Of a DNA stretch of 64,000 bases, positions 23,901 to 39,100 are shown piece by piece. The stretch lies in contig CANNZV010001461.1 in the NCBI GenBank assembly GCA_947561585.1, positions 160,441 through 224,440 of the forward strand, given 5' to 3'. Position 1 is the first letter of the stretch. Every line of letters starts with the position of its first letter. The DNA comes from Caprella mutica (lineage: Eukaryota > Arthropoda > Malacostraca > Amphipoda > Caprellidae). The notes beneath the pieces were generated by a model. That model saw only the letters and a program-made list of their open reading frames with translations, did no database searches and was not told the origin of the DNA. The translations under genes and the position numbers were made by a program.

Positions 23901-25582
23901 TTCTGAGTTATGAAGTTCTGAGTTACGAAGTTCTGAGTTATGAAGATCTGAGTTATGAAGTTCTGAGTTATGAAATTCGTAGTTATGAAGTTCTGAGTTA
24001 TGAAGTTCTGAGTTATGAAGATCTTAGCTATGAAGTTCTGAGTTATGAAGTTCTGAGTTATGAAGATCTGAGTTATGAAGTTCTGAGTTATGAAGTTCTG
24101 AGTTATGAAGTTCTGAGTTATGAAGTTCTGAGTTATGAAGATCTTAGCTATGAAGTTCTGAGTTATGAAGTTCTGAGTAATGAAGATCTGAGTTATGGAG
24201 TTCTGAGTTATGAAGTTCTGAGTTATGAAGTTCTGAGTTATGAAGTACTGAGTTATGAAATTCTGAGTTATGAAGTACTGAGTTATGAAGTACTGAGTTA
24301 TGAAGTACTGAGTTATGAAGTACTGAGTTATGAAGATCTGAGTTATAAAGATCTGAGTTATGAAGATCTGAGTTAAGAAATTCTGAGTTATGAAGTTCTG
24401 AGTTATGAAGATCTGAGTTATGAAGATCTGAGTTATGAAGATCTGAGTTGAGAAATTCTGAGTTATGAAGTTCTGAGTTATGAAGATCTGAGTTATGAAG
24501 TTCTGAGTTATGAAGTTCTGAGTTATGAAGTTCTGAGTTATGAAGTACTGAGTTATGAAGATCTTAGCTATGAAGTTCTGAGTTATGAAGTTCTGAGTTA
24601 TGAAGATCTGAGTTATGAAGTTCTGAGTTATGAAGTTCTGAGTTATGAAGTTCTGAGTTATGAAGTTCTGAGTTATGAAGTTCTGAGTTATGAAGTTCTG
24701 AGTTATGAAGTTCTGAGTTATGAAGTTCTGAGTTATGAAGTTCTGAGTTATGAAGTTCTGAGTTATGAAGATCTTAGCTATGAAGTTCTGAGTTATGAAG
24801 ATCTGAGTTATGAAGATCTGAGTTATGAAGTTTTGAGTTATGAAGTTCTGAGTTATGAAGTTCTGAGTTATGAAGTTCTGAGTTATGAAGATCTGAGTTA
24901 TGAAGATCTTAGCTATGAAGTTCTGAGTTATGAAGTTCTGAGTTATGAAGTTCTGAGTTATGAAGTTCTGAGTTATGAAGTTCTGAGTTATGAAGTTCTG
25001 AGTTATGAAGTTCTGAGTTATGAAGTACTGAGTTATGAAGTACTGAGTTATGAAGTACTGAGTTATGAAGATCTGAGTTATGAAGATCTGAGTTATGAAG
25101 TTCTGAGTTATGAAGTTCTGAGTTATGAAGATCTGAGTTATGAAGATCTGAGTTATGAAGTTCTGAGTTATGAAGTTCTGAGTTATGAAGATCTGAGTTA
25201 TGAAGTTCTGAGTTATGAAGATCTGAGTTATGAAGTTCTGAGTTATGAAGTTCTGAGTTATGAAGTACTGAGTTATGAAGTATTGAGTTATGAAGTACTG
25301 AGTTAAGAAGTTCTGAGTTATGAAGTTCTGAGTTATGAAGTACTGAGTTATGAAGATCTGAGTTATGAAGTTCTGAGTTATGAAGTTCTGAGTTATTAAG
25401 TTCTGAGTTATGAAGATCTGAGTTATGAAGATCTGAGTTATGAAGTTCTGAGTTATGAAGTTCTGAGTTATGAAGTTCTGAGTTATGAAGTTCTGAGTTA
25501 TGAAGTTCTGAGTTATGAAGTTCTGAGTTATGAAGTTCTGAGTTATGAAGTTCTGAGTTATGAAGATCTTAGCTATGAAGTT

Positions 25583-28500
25583 CTGAATAATGAAGATCTG
25601 AGTTATGAAGTTCTGAGTTATGAAGTTCTGAGTTATGAAGTTCTGAGTTATGAAGTTCTGAGTTATGAAGTTCTGAGTTATGAAGTTCTGAGTTATGAAG
25701 TTCTGAGTTATGAAGATCTGAGTTATGAAGTTCTGAGTTATGAAGTTCTGAGTTATGAAGTTCTGAGTTATGAAGTTCTGAGTTATGAAGTTCTGAGATA
25801 TGAAGTTCTGAGTTATGAAGTTCTGAGTTATGAAGTTCTGAGTTATGAAGATCTTAGCTATGAAGTTCTGAGTTATGAAGATCTGAGTTATGAAGTTCTG
25901 GGTTATGAAGTTCTGAGTTATGAAGTTCTGAGTTATGAAGTTCTGAGTTATGAAGATCTGAGTTATGAAGATCTTAGCTATGAAGTTCTGAGTTATGAAG
26001 TTCTGAGTTATGAAGTTCTGAGTAATGAAGATCTGAGTTATGAAGTTCTGAGTTATGAAGTTCTGAGTTATGAAGTTCTGAGTTATGAAGTACTGAGTTA
26101 TGAAGTTCTGAGTTATGAAGTACTGAGTTATGAAGTACTGAGTTATGAAGTACTGAGTTATGAAGTTCTGAGTTATGAAGTTTCTGAGTTATGAAGATCT
26201 GAGTTATGAAGTTCTGAGTTACGAAGTTCTGAGTTATGAAGATCTGAGTTATGAAGTTCTGAGTTAAGAAGTTCGTAGTTATGAAGTTCTGAGTTATGAA
26301 GTTCTGAGTTATGAAGATCTTAGCTATGAAGTTCTGAGTTATGAAGTTCTGAGTTATGAAGATCTGAGTTATGAAGTTCTGAGTTATGAAGTTCTGAGTT
26401 ATGAAGTTCTGAGTTATGAAGTTCTGAGTTATGAAGATATTAGCTATGAAGTTCTGAGTTATGAAGTTCTGAGTAATGAAGATCTGAGTTATGAAGTTCT
26501 GAGTTATGAAGTTCTGAGTTATGAAGTTCTGAGTTATGAAGTACTGAGTTATGAAATTCTGAGTTATGAAGTACTGAGTTATGAAGTACTGAGTTATGAA
26601 GTACTGAGTTATGAAGTACTGAGTTATGAAGTTCTGAGTTATGAAGTTCTGAGTTATGAAGTCCTGAGTTATGAAGTCCTGAGTTATGAAGTTCTGAGTT
26701 ATGAAGTACTGAGTTATGAAGTTCTGAGTTATGAAGTTCTGAGTTATGAAGTACTGAGTTATGAAGTACTGAGTTATGAAGTACTGAGTTATGAAGTTCT
26801 GAGTAATGAAGTTCTGAGTTATGAAGTTCTGAGTTATGAAGATCTGAGTTATGAAGATATTAGCTATGAAGTTCTGAGTAATGAAGTTCTGAGTTATGAA
26901 GTTCTGAGTTATGAAGATCTGAGTTATGAAGTTCTGAGTTATGAAGTTCTGAGTTATGAAGTTCTGAGTTATGAAGTACTGAGTTATGAAGTTCTGAGTT
27001 ATGAAGTACTGAGTTATGAAGTACTGAGTTATGAAGTACTGAGTTATGAAGTTCTGAGTTATGAAGTTCTGAGTTATGAAGATCTGAGTTATGAAGATCT
27101 GAGTTATGAAGTTCTGAGTTATGAAGATCTGAGTTATGAAGATCTGAGTTATGAAGATCTGAGTTATGAAGTTCTGAGTTATGAAGTACTGAGTTATGAA
27201 GTACTGAGTTATGAAGTACTGAGTTATGAAGTACTGAGTTAAGAAGTTCTGAGTTATGAAGTTATGAATTATGAAGATCTGAGTTATGAAGATCTGAGTT
27301 ATGAAGTTCTGAGTTATGAAGTTCTGAGTTATGAAGTTCTGAGTTATGAAGATCTGAGTTATGAAGATCTTAGCTATGAAGTTCTGAGTTATGAAGTTCT
27401 GAGTTATGAAGTTCTGAGTTATGAAGTTCTGAGTTATGAAGTTCTGAGTTATGAAGTTCTGAGTTATGAAGTTCTGAGTTATGAAGTTCTGAGTTATGAA
27501 GATCTTAGCTATGAAGTTCTGAGTTATGAAGTTCTGAGTTATGAAGATCTGAGTTATGAAGTTCTGAGTTATGAAGTTCTGAGGTATGAAGTTCTGAGTT
27601 ATGAAGATCTGAATTATGAAGATCTTAGCTATGAAGTTCTGAGTTATGAAGTTCTGAGTTATGAAGTTCTGAGTTATGAAGATCTGAGTTATGAAGTTCT
27701 GAGTTATGAAGTTCTGAGTTATGAAGTTCTGAGTTATGAAGTACTGAGTTATGAAGTTCTGAGTTATGAAGTACTGAGTTATGAAGTACTGAGTTATGAA
27801 GTACTGAGTTATGAAGTTCTGAGTTATGAAGTTCTGAGTTATGAAGCTCTGAGTTATGAAGATCTGAGTTATGAAGTTCTGAGTTATGAAGTTCTGAGTT
27901 ATGAAGTTCTGAGTTATGAAGTTCTGAGTTATGAAGTTCTGAGTTAAGAAGTTCTGAGTTATGAAGTTCTGAGCTATGAAGTACTGAGTTATGAAGTACT
28001 GAGTTATGAAGTACTGAGTTATGAAGTTCTGAGTTATGAAGTTCTGAGTTATGAAGTCCTGAGTTATGAAGTCCTGAGTTATGAAGTTCTGAGTTATGAA
28101 GTACTGAGTTATGAAGTTCTGAGTTATGAAGTTCTGAGTTATGAAGTACTGAGTTATGAAGTACTGAGTTATGAAGTACTGAGTTATGAAGTTCTGAGTT
28201 ATGAAGTTCTGAGTTATGAAGTCCTGAGTTATGAAGTCCTGAGTTATGAAGTTCTGAGTTATGAAGATCTGAGTTATGAAGTTCTGAGTTATGAAGTTCT
28301 GAGTTATGAAGTTCTGAGTTATGAAGTACTGAGTTATGAAGTTCTGAGTTATGAAGTACTGAGTCATGAAGTTCTGAGTTATGAAGTTCTGAGTTATGAA
28401 GTACTGAGTTATGAAGTTCTGAGTTATGAAGTTCTGAGTTATGAAGTCCTGAGTTATGAAGTCCTGAGTTATGAAGTTCTGAGTTATGAAGATCTGAGTT

Positions 28501-31500
28501 ATGAAGTTCTGAGTTATGAAGTTCTGAGTTATGAAGTTCTGAGTTATGAAGTACTGAGTTATGAAGTTCTGAGTTATGAAGTACTGAGTTATGAAGTACT
28601 GAGTTATGAAGTTCTGAGTTATGAAGATCTGAGTTATGAAGATCTGAGTTATGAAGTTCTGAGTTATGAAGTTCTGAGTTATGAAGTTCTGAGTTATGAA
28701 GTTCTGAGTTATGAAGTTCTGAGTTATGAAGTTCTGAGTTATGAAGTTCTGAGTTATGAAGTTCTGAGTTATGAAGATCTTAGCTATGAAGTTCTGAATA
28801 ATGAAGATCTGAGTTATGAAGTTCTGAGTTATGAAGTTCTGAGTTATGAAGTTCTGAGTTATGAAGTTCTGAGTTATGAAGTTCTGAGTTATGAAGTTCT
28901 GAGTTATGAAGTTCTGAGTTATGAAGATCTGAGTTATGAAGTTCTGAGTTATGAAGTTCTGAGTTATGAAGTTCTGAGTTATGAAGTTCTGAGTTATGAA
29001 GTTCTGAGATATGAAGTTCTGAGTTATGAAGTTCTGAGTTATGAAGTTCTGAGTTATGAAGATCTTAGCTATGAAGTTCTGAGTTATGAAGATCTGAGTT
29101 ATGAAGTTCTGGGTTATGAAGTTCTGAGTTATGAAGTTCTGAGTTATGAAGTTCTGAGTTATGAAGATCTGAGTTATGAAGATCTTAGCTATGAAGTTCT
29201 GAGTTATGAAGTTCTGAGTTATGAAGTTCTGAGTAATGAAGATCTGAGTTATGAAGTTCTGAGTTATGAAGTTCTGAGTTATGAAGTTCTGAGTTATGAA
29301 GTACTGAGTTATGAAGTTCTGAGTTATGAAGTACTGAGTTATGAAGTACTGAGTTATGAAGTACTGAGTTATGAAGTTCTGAGTTATGAAGTTTCTGAGT
29401 TATGAAGATCTGAGTTATGAAGTTCTGAGTTACGAAGTTCTGAGTTATGAAGATCTGAGTTATGAAGTTCTGAGTTATGAAGTTCGTAGTTATGAAGTTC
29501 TGAGTTATGAAGTTCTGAGTTATGAAGATCTTAGCTATGAAGTTCTGAGTTATGAAGTTCTGAGTTATGAAGATCTGAGTTATGAAGTTCTGAGTTATGA
29601 AGTTCTGAGTTATGAAGTTCTGAGTTATGAAGATATTAGCTATGAAGTTCTGAGTTATGAAGTTCTGAGTAATGAAGATCTGAGTTATGAAGTTCTGAGT
29701 TATGAAGTTCTGAGTTATGAAGTTCTGAGTTATGAAGTACTGAGTTATGAAATTCTGAGTTATGAAGTACTGAGTTATGAAGTACTGAGTTATGAAGTAC
29801 TGAGTTATGAAGTACTGAGTTATGAAGTTCTGAGTTATGAAGTTCTGAGTTATGAAGTCCTGAGTTATGAAGTCCTGAGTTATGAAGTTCTGAGTTATGA
29901 AGTACTGAGTTATGAAGTTCTGAGTTATGAAGTTCTGAGTTATGAAGTACTGAGTTATGAAGTACTGAGTTATGAAGTACTGAGTTATGAAGTTCTGAGT
30001 AATGAAGTTCTGAGTTATGAAGTTCTGAGTTATGAAGATCTGAGTTATGAAGATATTAGCTATGAAGTTCTGAGTAATGAAGTTCTGAGTTATGAAGTTC
30101 TGAGTTATGAAGTTCTGAGTTATGAAGTTCTGAGTTATGAAGTTCTGAGTTATGAAGTTCTGAGTTATGAAGTACTGAGTTATGAAGTTCTGAGTTATGA
30201 AGTACTGAGTTATGAAGTACTGAGTTATGAAGTACTGAGTTATGAAGTTCTGAGTTATGAAGTTCTTAGTTATGAAGATCTGAGTTATGAAGATCTGAGT
30301 TATGAAGTTCTGAGTTATGAAGATCTGAGTTATGAAGATCTGAGTTATGAAGATCTGAGTTATGAAGTTCTGAGTTATGAAGTACTGAGTTATGAAGTAC
30401 TGAGTTATGAAGTACTGAGTTATGAAGTACTGAGTTAAGAAGTTCTGAGTTATGAAGTTATGAATTATGAAGATCTGAGTTATGAAGATCTGAGTTATGA
30501 AGTTCTGAGTTATGAAGTTCTGAGTTATGAAGTTCTGAGTTATGAAGATCTGAGTTATGAAGATCTTAGCTATGAAGTTCTGAGTTATGAAGTTCTGAGT
30601 TATGAAGTTCTGAGTTATGAAGTTCTGAGTTATGAAGTTCTGAGTTATGAAGTTCTGAGTTATGAAGTTCTGAGTTATGAAGTTCTGAGTTATGAAGATC
30701 TTAGCTATGAAGTTCTGAGTTATGAAGTTCTGAGTTATGAAGATCTGAGTTATGAAGTTCTGAGTTATGAAGTTCTGAGTTATGAAGTTCTGAGTTATGA
30801 AGATCTGAATTATGAAGATCTTAGCTATGAAGTTCTGAGTTATGAAGTTCTGAGTTATGAAGTTCTGAGTTATGAAGTTCTGAGTTATGAAGTTCTGAGT
30901 TATGAAGTTCTGAGTTATGAAGTACTGAGTTATGAAGTTCTGAGTTATGAAGTACTGAGTTATGAAGTACTGAGTTATGAAGTACTGAGTTATGAAGTTC
31001 TGAGTTATGAAGTTCTGAGTTATGAAGCTCTGAGTTATGAAGATCTGAGTTATGAAGTTCTGAGTTATGAAGTTCTGAGTTATGAAGATCTGAGTTATGA
31101 AGTTCTGAGTTATGAAGTTCTGAGTTATGAAGTTCTGAGTTATGAAGTTCTGAGTTAAGAAGTTCTGAGTTATGAAGTTCTGAGCTATGAAGTACTGAGT
31201 TATGAAGTACTGAGTTATGAAGTACTGAGTTATGAAGTTCTGAGTTATGAAGTTCTGAGTTATGAAGTACTGAGTTATGAAGTTCTGAGTTATGAAGTTC
31301 TGAGTTATGAAGTCCTGAGTTATGAAGTCCTGAGTTATGAAGTTCTGAGTTATGAAGATCTGAGTTATGAAGTTCTGAGTTATGAAGTTCTGAGTTATGA
31401 AGTTCTGAGTTATGAAGTACTGAGTTATGAAGTTCTGAGTTATGAAGTACTGAGTCATGAAGTTCTGAGTTATGAAGTTCTGAGTTATGAAGTACTGAGT

Positions 31501-33190
31501 TATGAAGTTCTGAGTTATGAAGTTCTGAGTTATGAAGTTCTGAGTTATGAAGTTCTGAGATATGAAGTTCTGAGTTATGAAGTTCTGAGTTATGAAGTTC
31601 TGAGTTATGAAGATCTTAGCTATGAAGTTCTGAGTTATGAAGATCTGAGTTATGAAGTTCTGGGTTATGAAGTTCTGAGTTATGAAGTTCTGAGTTATGA
31701 AGTTCTGAGTTATGAAGATCTGAGTTATGAAGATCTTAGCTATGAAGTTCTGAGTTATGAAGTTCTGAGTTATGAAGTTCTGAGTAATGAAGATCTGAGT
31801 TATGAAGTTCTGAGTTATGAAGTTCTGAGTTATGAAGTTCTGAGTTATGAAGTACTGAGTTATGAAGTTCTGAGTTATGAAGTACTGAGTTATGAAGTAC
31901 TGAGTTATGAAGTACTGAGTTATGAAGTTCTGAGTTATGAAGTTTCTGAGTTATGAAGATCTGAGTTATGAAGTTCTGAGTTACGAAGTTCTGAGTTATG
32001 AAGATCTGAGTTATGAAGTTCTGAGTTATGAAGTTCGTAGTTATGAAGTTCTGAGTTATGAAGTTCTGAGTTATGAAGATCTTAGCTATGAAGTTCTGAG
32101 TTATGAAGTTCTGAGTTATGAAGATCTGAGTTATGAAGTTCTGAGTTATGAAGTTCTGAGTTATGAAGTTCTGAGTTATGAAGATATTAGCTATGAAGTT
32201 CTGAGTTATGAAGTTCTGAGTAATGAAGATCTGAGTTATGAAGTTCTGAGTTATGAAGTTCTGAGTTATGAAGTTCTGAGTTATGAAGTACTGAGTTATG
32301 AAATTCTGAGTTATGAAGTACTGAGTTATGAAGTACTGAGTTATGAAGTACTGAGTTATGAAGTACTGAGTTATGAAGTTCTGAGTTATGAAGTTCTGAG
32401 TTATGAAGTCCTGAGTTATGAAGTCCTGAGTTATGAAGTTCTGAGTTATGAAGTACTGAGTTATGAAGTTCTGAGTTATGAAGTTCTGAGTTATGAAGTA
32501 CTGAGTTATGAAGTACTGAGTTATGAAGTACTGAGTTATGAAGTTCTGAGTAATGAAGTTCTGAGTTATGAAGTTCTGAGTTATGAAGATCTGAGTTATG
32601 AAGATATTAGCTATGAAGTTCTGAGTAATGAAGTTCTGAGTTATGAAGTTCTGAGTTATGAAGTTCTGAGTTATGAAGTTCTGAGTTATGAAGTTCTGAG
32701 TTATGAAGTTCTGAGTTATGAAGTACTGAGTTATGAAGTTCTGAGTTATGAAGTACTGAGTTATGAAGTACTGAGTTATGAAGTACTGAGTTATGAAGTT
32801 CTGAGTTATGAAGTTCTTAGTTATGAAGATCTGAGTTATGAAGATCTGAGTTATGAAGTTCTGAGTTATGAAGATCTGAGTTATGAAGATCTGAGTTATG
32901 AAGATCTGAGTTATGAAGTTCTGAGTTATGAAGTACTGAGTTATGAAGTACTGAGTTATGAAGTACTGAGTTATGAAGTACTGAGTTAAGAAGTTCTGAG
33001 TTATGAAGTTCTGAGTTATGAAGATCTGAGTTATGAAGATCTGAGTTATGAAGTTCTGAGTTATGAAGTTCTGAGTTATGAAGTTCTGAGTTATGAAGTT
33101 CTGAGTTATGAAGTTCTGAGTTATGAAGTTCTGAGTTATGAAGTTCTGAGTTATGAAGTTCTGAGTTATGAAGATCTTAGCTATGAAGTT
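25583..33190 (+). repeat. Higher-order repeat of the 15-bp satellite, copy 1 (about 7.6 kb)
   Basis: Rare variants mark this block. The unusual sequence CTGAATAATGAAG occurs at 25583 and again at 33191 (7,608 bp apart). The extra-T unit at 26181 recurs at 33789 (7,608), and those at 29392 and 31943 recur at 37015 and 39566 (both 7,623). The 15-bp difference equals one unit gained or lost. Within the block, 29185 onward and 31736 onward are a nearly identical 2,551-bp repeat pair. Confidence 0.85.
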
Positions 33191-36100
33191 CTGAATAATG
33201 AAGATCTGAGTTATGAAGTTCTGAGTTATGAAGTTCTGAGTTATGAAGTTCTGAGTTATGAAGTTCTGAGTTATGAAGTTCTGAGTTATGAAGTTCTGAG
33301 TTATGAAGTTCTGAGTTATGAAGATCTGAGTTATGAAGTTCTGAGTTATGAAGTTCTGAGTTATGAAGTTCTGAGTTATGAAGTTCTGAGTTATGAAGTT
33401 CTGAGATATGAAGTTCTGAGTTATGAAGTTCTGAGTTATGAAGTTCTGAGTTATGAAGATCTTAGCTATGAAGTTCTGAGTTATGAAGATCTGAGTTATG
33501 AAGTTCTGGGTTATGAAGTTCTGAGTTATGAAGTTCTGAGTTATGAAGTTCTGAGTTATGAAGATCTGAGTTATGAAGATCTTAGCTATGAAGTTCTGAG
33601 TTATGAAGTTCTGAGTTATGAAGTTCTGAGTAATGAAGATCTGAGTTATGAAGTTCTGAGTTATGAAGTTCTGAGTTATGAAGTTCTGAGTTATGAAGTA
33701 CTGAGTTATGAAGTTCTGAGTTATGAAGTACTGAGTTATGAAGTACTGAGTTATGAAGTACTGAGTTATGAAGTTCTGAGTTATGAAGTTTCTGAGTTAT
33801 GAAGATCTGAGTTATGAAGTTCTGAGTTACGAAGTTCTGAGTTATGAAGATCTGAGTTATGAAGTTCTGAGTTAAGAAGTTCGTAGTTATGAAGTTCTGA
33901 GTTATGAAGTTCTGAGTTATGAAGATCTTAGCTATGAAGTTCTGAGTTATGAAGTTCTGAGTTATGAAGATCTGAGTTATGAAGTTCTGAGTTATGAAGT
34001 TCTGAGTTATGAAGTTCTGAGTTATGAAGTTCTGAGTTATGAAGATATTAGCTATGAAGTTCTGAGTTATGAAGTTCTGAGTAATGAAGATCTGAGTTAT
34101 GAAGTTCTGAGTTATGAAGTTCTGAGTTATGAAGTTCTGAGTTATGAAGTACTGAGTTATGAAATTCTGAGTTATGAAGTACTGAGTTATGAAGTACTGA
34201 GTTATGAAGTACTGAGTTATGAAGTACTGAGTTATGAAGTTCTGAGTTATGAAGTTCTGAGTTATGAAGTCCTGAGTTATGAAGTCCTGAGTTATGAAGT
34301 TCTGAGTTATGAAGTACTGAGTTATGAAGTTCTGAGTTATGAAGTTCTGAGTTATGAAGTACTGAGTTATGAAGTACTGAGTTATGAAGTACTGAGTTAT
34401 GAAGTTCTGAGTAATGAAGTTCTGAGTTATGAAGTTCTGAGTTATGAAGATCTGAGTTATGAAGATATTAGCTATGAAGTTCTGAGTAATGAAGTTCTGA
34501 GTTATGAAGTTCTGAGTTATGAAGATCTGAGTTATGAAGTTCTGAGTTATGAAGTTCTGAGTTATGAAGTTCTGAGTTATGAAGTACTGAGTTATGAAGT
34601 TCTGAGTTATGAAGTACTGAGTTATGAAGTACTGAGTTATGAAGTACTGAGTTATGAAGTTCTGAGTTATGAAGTTCTGAGTTATGAAGATCTGAGTTAT
34701 GAAGATCTGAGTTATGAAGTTCTGAGTTATGAAGATCTGAGTTATGAAGATCTGAGTTATGAAGATCTGAGTTATGAAGTTCTGAGTTATGAAGTACTGA
34801 GTTATGAAGTACTGAGTTATGAAGTACTGAGTTATGAAGTACTGAGTTAAGAAGTTCTGAGTTATGAAGTTATGAATTATGAAGATCTGAGTTATGAAGA
34901 TCTGAGTTATGAAGTTCTGAGTTATGAAGTTCTGAGTTATGAAGTTCTGAGTTATGAAGATCTGAGTTATGAAGATCTTAGCTATGAAGTTCTGAGTTAT
35001 GAAGTTCTGAGTTATGAAGTTCTGAGTTATGAAGTTCTGAGTTATGAAGTTCTGAGTTATGAAGTTCTGAGTTATGAAGTTCTGAGTTATGAAGTTCTGA
35101 GTTATGAAGATCTTAGCTATGAAGTTCTGAGTTATGAAGTTCTGAGTTATGAAGATCTGAGTTATGAAGTTCTGAGTTATGAAGTTCTGAGGTATGAAGT
35201 TCTGAGTTATGAAGATCTGAATTATGAAGATCTTAGCTATGAAGTTCTGAGTTATGAAGTTCTGAGTTATGAAGTTCTGAGTTATGAAGATCTGAGTTAT
35301 GAAGTTCTGAGTTATGAAGTTCTGAGTTATGAAGTTCTGAGTTATGAAGTACTGAGTTATGAAGTTCTGAGTTATGAAGTACTGAGTTATGAAGTACTGA
35401 GTTATGAAGTACTGAGTTATGAAGTTCTGAGTTATGAAGTTCTGAGTTATGAAGCTCTGAGTTATGAAGATCTGAGTTATGAAGTTCTGAGTTATGAAGT
35501 TCTGAGTTATGAAGATCTGAGTTATGAAGTTCTGAGTTATGAAGTTCTGAGTTATGAAGTTCTGAGTTAAGAAGTTCTGAGTTATGAAGTTCTGAGCTAT
35601 GAAGTACTGAGTTATGAAGTACTGAGTTATGAAGTACTGAGTTATGAAGTTCTGAGTTATGAAGTTCTGAGTTATGAAGTCCTGAGTTATGAAGTCCTGA
35701 GTTATGAAGTTCTGAGTTATGAAGTACTGAGTTATGAAGTTCTGAGTTATGAAGTTCTGAGTTATGAAGTACTGAGTTATGAAGTACTGAGTTATGAAGT
35801 ACTGAGTTATGAAGTTCTGAGTTATGAAGTTCTGAGTTATGAAGTCCTGAGTTATGAAGTCCTGAGTTATGAAGTTCTGAGTTATGAAGATCTGAGTTAT
35901 GAAGTTCTGAGTTATGAAGTTCTGAGTTATGAAGTTCTGAGTTATGAAGTACTGAGTTATGAAGTTCTGAGTTATGAAGTACTGAGTCATGAAGTTCTGA
36001 GTTATGAAGTTCTGAGTTATGAAGTACTGAGTTATGAAGTTCTGAGTTATGAAGTTCTGAGTTATGAAGTCCTGAGTTATGAAGTCCTGAGTTATGAAGT

Positions 36101-39100
36101 TCTGAGTTATGAAGATCTGAGTTATGAAGTTCTGAGTTATGAAGTTCTGAGTTATGAAGTTCTGAGTTATGAAGTACTGAGTTATGAAGTTCTGAGTTAT
36201 GAAGTACTGAGTTATGAAGTACTGAGTTATGAAGTTCTGAGTTATGAAGATCTGAGTTATGAAGATCTGAGTTATGAAGTTCTGAGTTATGAAGTTCTGA
36301 GTTATGAAGTTCTGAGTTATGAAGTTCTGAGTTATGAAGTTCTGAGTTATGAAGTTCTGAGTTATGAAGTTCTGAGTTATGAAGTTCTGAGTTATGAAGA
36401 TCTTAGCTATGAAGTTCTGAATAATGAAGATCTGAGTTATGAAGTTCTGAGTTATGAAGTTCTGAGTTATGAAGTTCTGAGTTATGAAGTTCTGAGTTAT
36501 GAAGTTCTGAGTTATGAAGTTCTGAGTTATGAAGTTCTGAGTTATGAAGATCTGAGTTATGAAGTTCTGAGTTATGAAGTTCTGAGTTATGAAGTTCTGA
36601 GTTATGAAGTTCTGAGTTATGAAGTTCTGAGATATGAAGTTCTGAGTTATGAAGTTCTGAGTTATGAAGTTCTGAGTTATGAAGATCTTAGCTATGAAGT
36701 TCTGAGTTATGAAGATCTGAGTTATGAAGTTCTGGGTTATGAAGTTCTGAGTTATGAAGTTCTGAGTTATGAAGTTCTGAGTTATGAAGATCTGAGTTAT
36801 GAAGATCTTAGCTATGAAGTTCTGAGTTATGAAGTTCTGAGTTATGAAGTTCTGAGTAATGAAGATCTGAGTTATGAAGTTCTGAGTTATGAAGTTCTGA
36901 GTTATGAAGTTCTGAGTTATGAAGTACTGAGTTATGAAGTTCTGAGTTATGAAGTACTGAGTTATGAAGTACTGAGTTATGAAGTACTGAGTTATGAAGT
37001 TCTGAGTTATGAAGTTTCTGAGTTATGAAGATCTGAGTTATGAAGTTCTGAGTTACGAAGTTCTGAGTTATGAAGATCTGAGTTATGAAGTTCTGAGTTA
37101 TGAAGTTCGTAGTTATGAAGTTCTGAGTTATGAAGTTCTGAGTTATGAAGATCTTAGCTATGAAGTTCTGAGTTATGAAGTTCTGAGTTATGAAGATCTG
37201 AGTTATGAAGTTCTGAGTTATGAAGTTCTGAGTTATGAAGTTCTGAGTTATGAAGATATTAGCTATGAAGTTCTGAGTTATGAAGTTCTGAGTAATGAAG
37301 ATCTGAGTTATGAAGTTCTGAGTTATGAAGTTCTGAGTTATGAAGTTCTGAGTTATGAAGTACTGAGTTATGAAATTCTGAGTTATGAAGTACTGAGTTA
37401 TGAAGTACTGAGTTATGAAGTACTGAGTTATGAAGTACTGAGTTATGAAGTTCTGAGTTATGAAGTTCTGAGTTATGAAGTCCTGAGTTATGAAGTCCTG
37501 AGTTATGAAGTTCTGAGTTATGAAGTACTGAGTTATGAAGTTCTGAGTTATGAAGTTCTGAGTTATGAAGTACTGAGTTATGAAGTACTGAGTTATGAAG
37601 TACTGAGTTATGAAGTTCTGAGTAATGAAGTTCTGAGTTATGAAGTTCTGAGTTATGAAGATCTGAGTTATGAAGATATTAGCTATGAAGTTCTGAGTAA
37701 TGAAGTTCTGAGTTATGAAGTTCTGAGTTATGAAGTTCTGAGTTATGAAGTTCTGAGTTATGAAGTTCTGAGTTATGAAGTTCTGAGTTATGAAGTACTG
37801 AGTTATGAAGTTCTGAGTTATGAAGTACTGAGTTATGAAGTACTGAGTTATGAAGTACTGAGTTATGAAGTTCTGAGTTATGAAGTTCTTAGTTATGAAG
37901 ATCTGAGTTATGAAGATCTGAGTTATGAAGTTCTGAGTTATGAAGATCTGAGTTATGAAGATCTGAGTTATGAAGATCTGAGTTATGAAGTTCTGAGTTA
38001 TGAAGTACTGAGTTATGAAGTACTGAGTTATGAAGTACTGAGTTATGAAGTACTGAGTTAAGAAGTTCTGAGTTATGAAGTTATGAATTATGAAGATCTG
38101 AGTTATGAAGATCTGAGTTATGAAGTTCTGAGTTATGAAGTTCTGAGTTATGAAGTTCTGAGTTATGAAGATCTGAGTTATGAAGATCTTAGCTATGAAG
38201 TTCTGAGTTATGAAGTTCTGAGTTATGAAGTTCTGAGTTATGAAGTTCTGAGTTATGAAGTTCTGAGTTATGAAGTTCTGAGTTATGAAGTTCTGAGTTA
38301 TGAAGTTCTGAGTTATGAAGATCTTAGCTATGAAGTTCTGAGTTATGAAGTTCTGAGTTATGAAGATCTGAGTTATGAAGTTCTGAGTTATGAAGTTCTG
38401 AGTTATGAAGTTCTGAGTTATGAAGATCTGAATTATGAAGATCTTAGCTATGAAGTTCTGAGTTATGAAGTTCTGAGTTATGAAGTTCTGAGTTATGAAG
38501 TTCTGAGTTATGAAGTTCTGAGTTATGAAGTTCTGAGTTATGAAGTACTGAGTTATGAAGTTCTGAGTTATGAAGTACTGAGTTATGAAGTACTGAGTTA
38601 TGAAGTACTGAGTTATGAAGTTCTGAGTTATGAAGTTCTGAGTTATGAAGCTCTGAGTTATGAAGATCTGAGTTATGAAGTTCTGAGTTATGAAGTTCTG
38701 AGTTATGAAGATCTGAGTTATGAAGTTCTGAGTTATGAAGTTCTGAGTTATGAAGTTCTGAGTTATGAAGTTCTGAGTTAAGAAGTTCTGAGTTATGAAG
38801 TTCTGAGCTATGAAGTACTGAGTTATGAAGTACTGAGTTATGAAGTACTGAGTTATGAAGTTCTGAGTTATGAAGTTCTGAGTTATGAAGTACTGAGTTA
38901 TGAAGTTCTGAGTTATGAAGTTCTGAGTTATGAAGTCCTGAGTTATGAAGTCCTGAGTTATGAAGTTCTGAGTTATGAAGATCTGAGTTATGAAGTTCTG
39001 AGTTATGAAGTTCTGAGTTATGAAGTTCTGAGTTATGAAGTACTGAGTTATGAAGTTCTGAGTTATGAAGTACTGAGTCATGAAGTTCTGAGTTATGAAG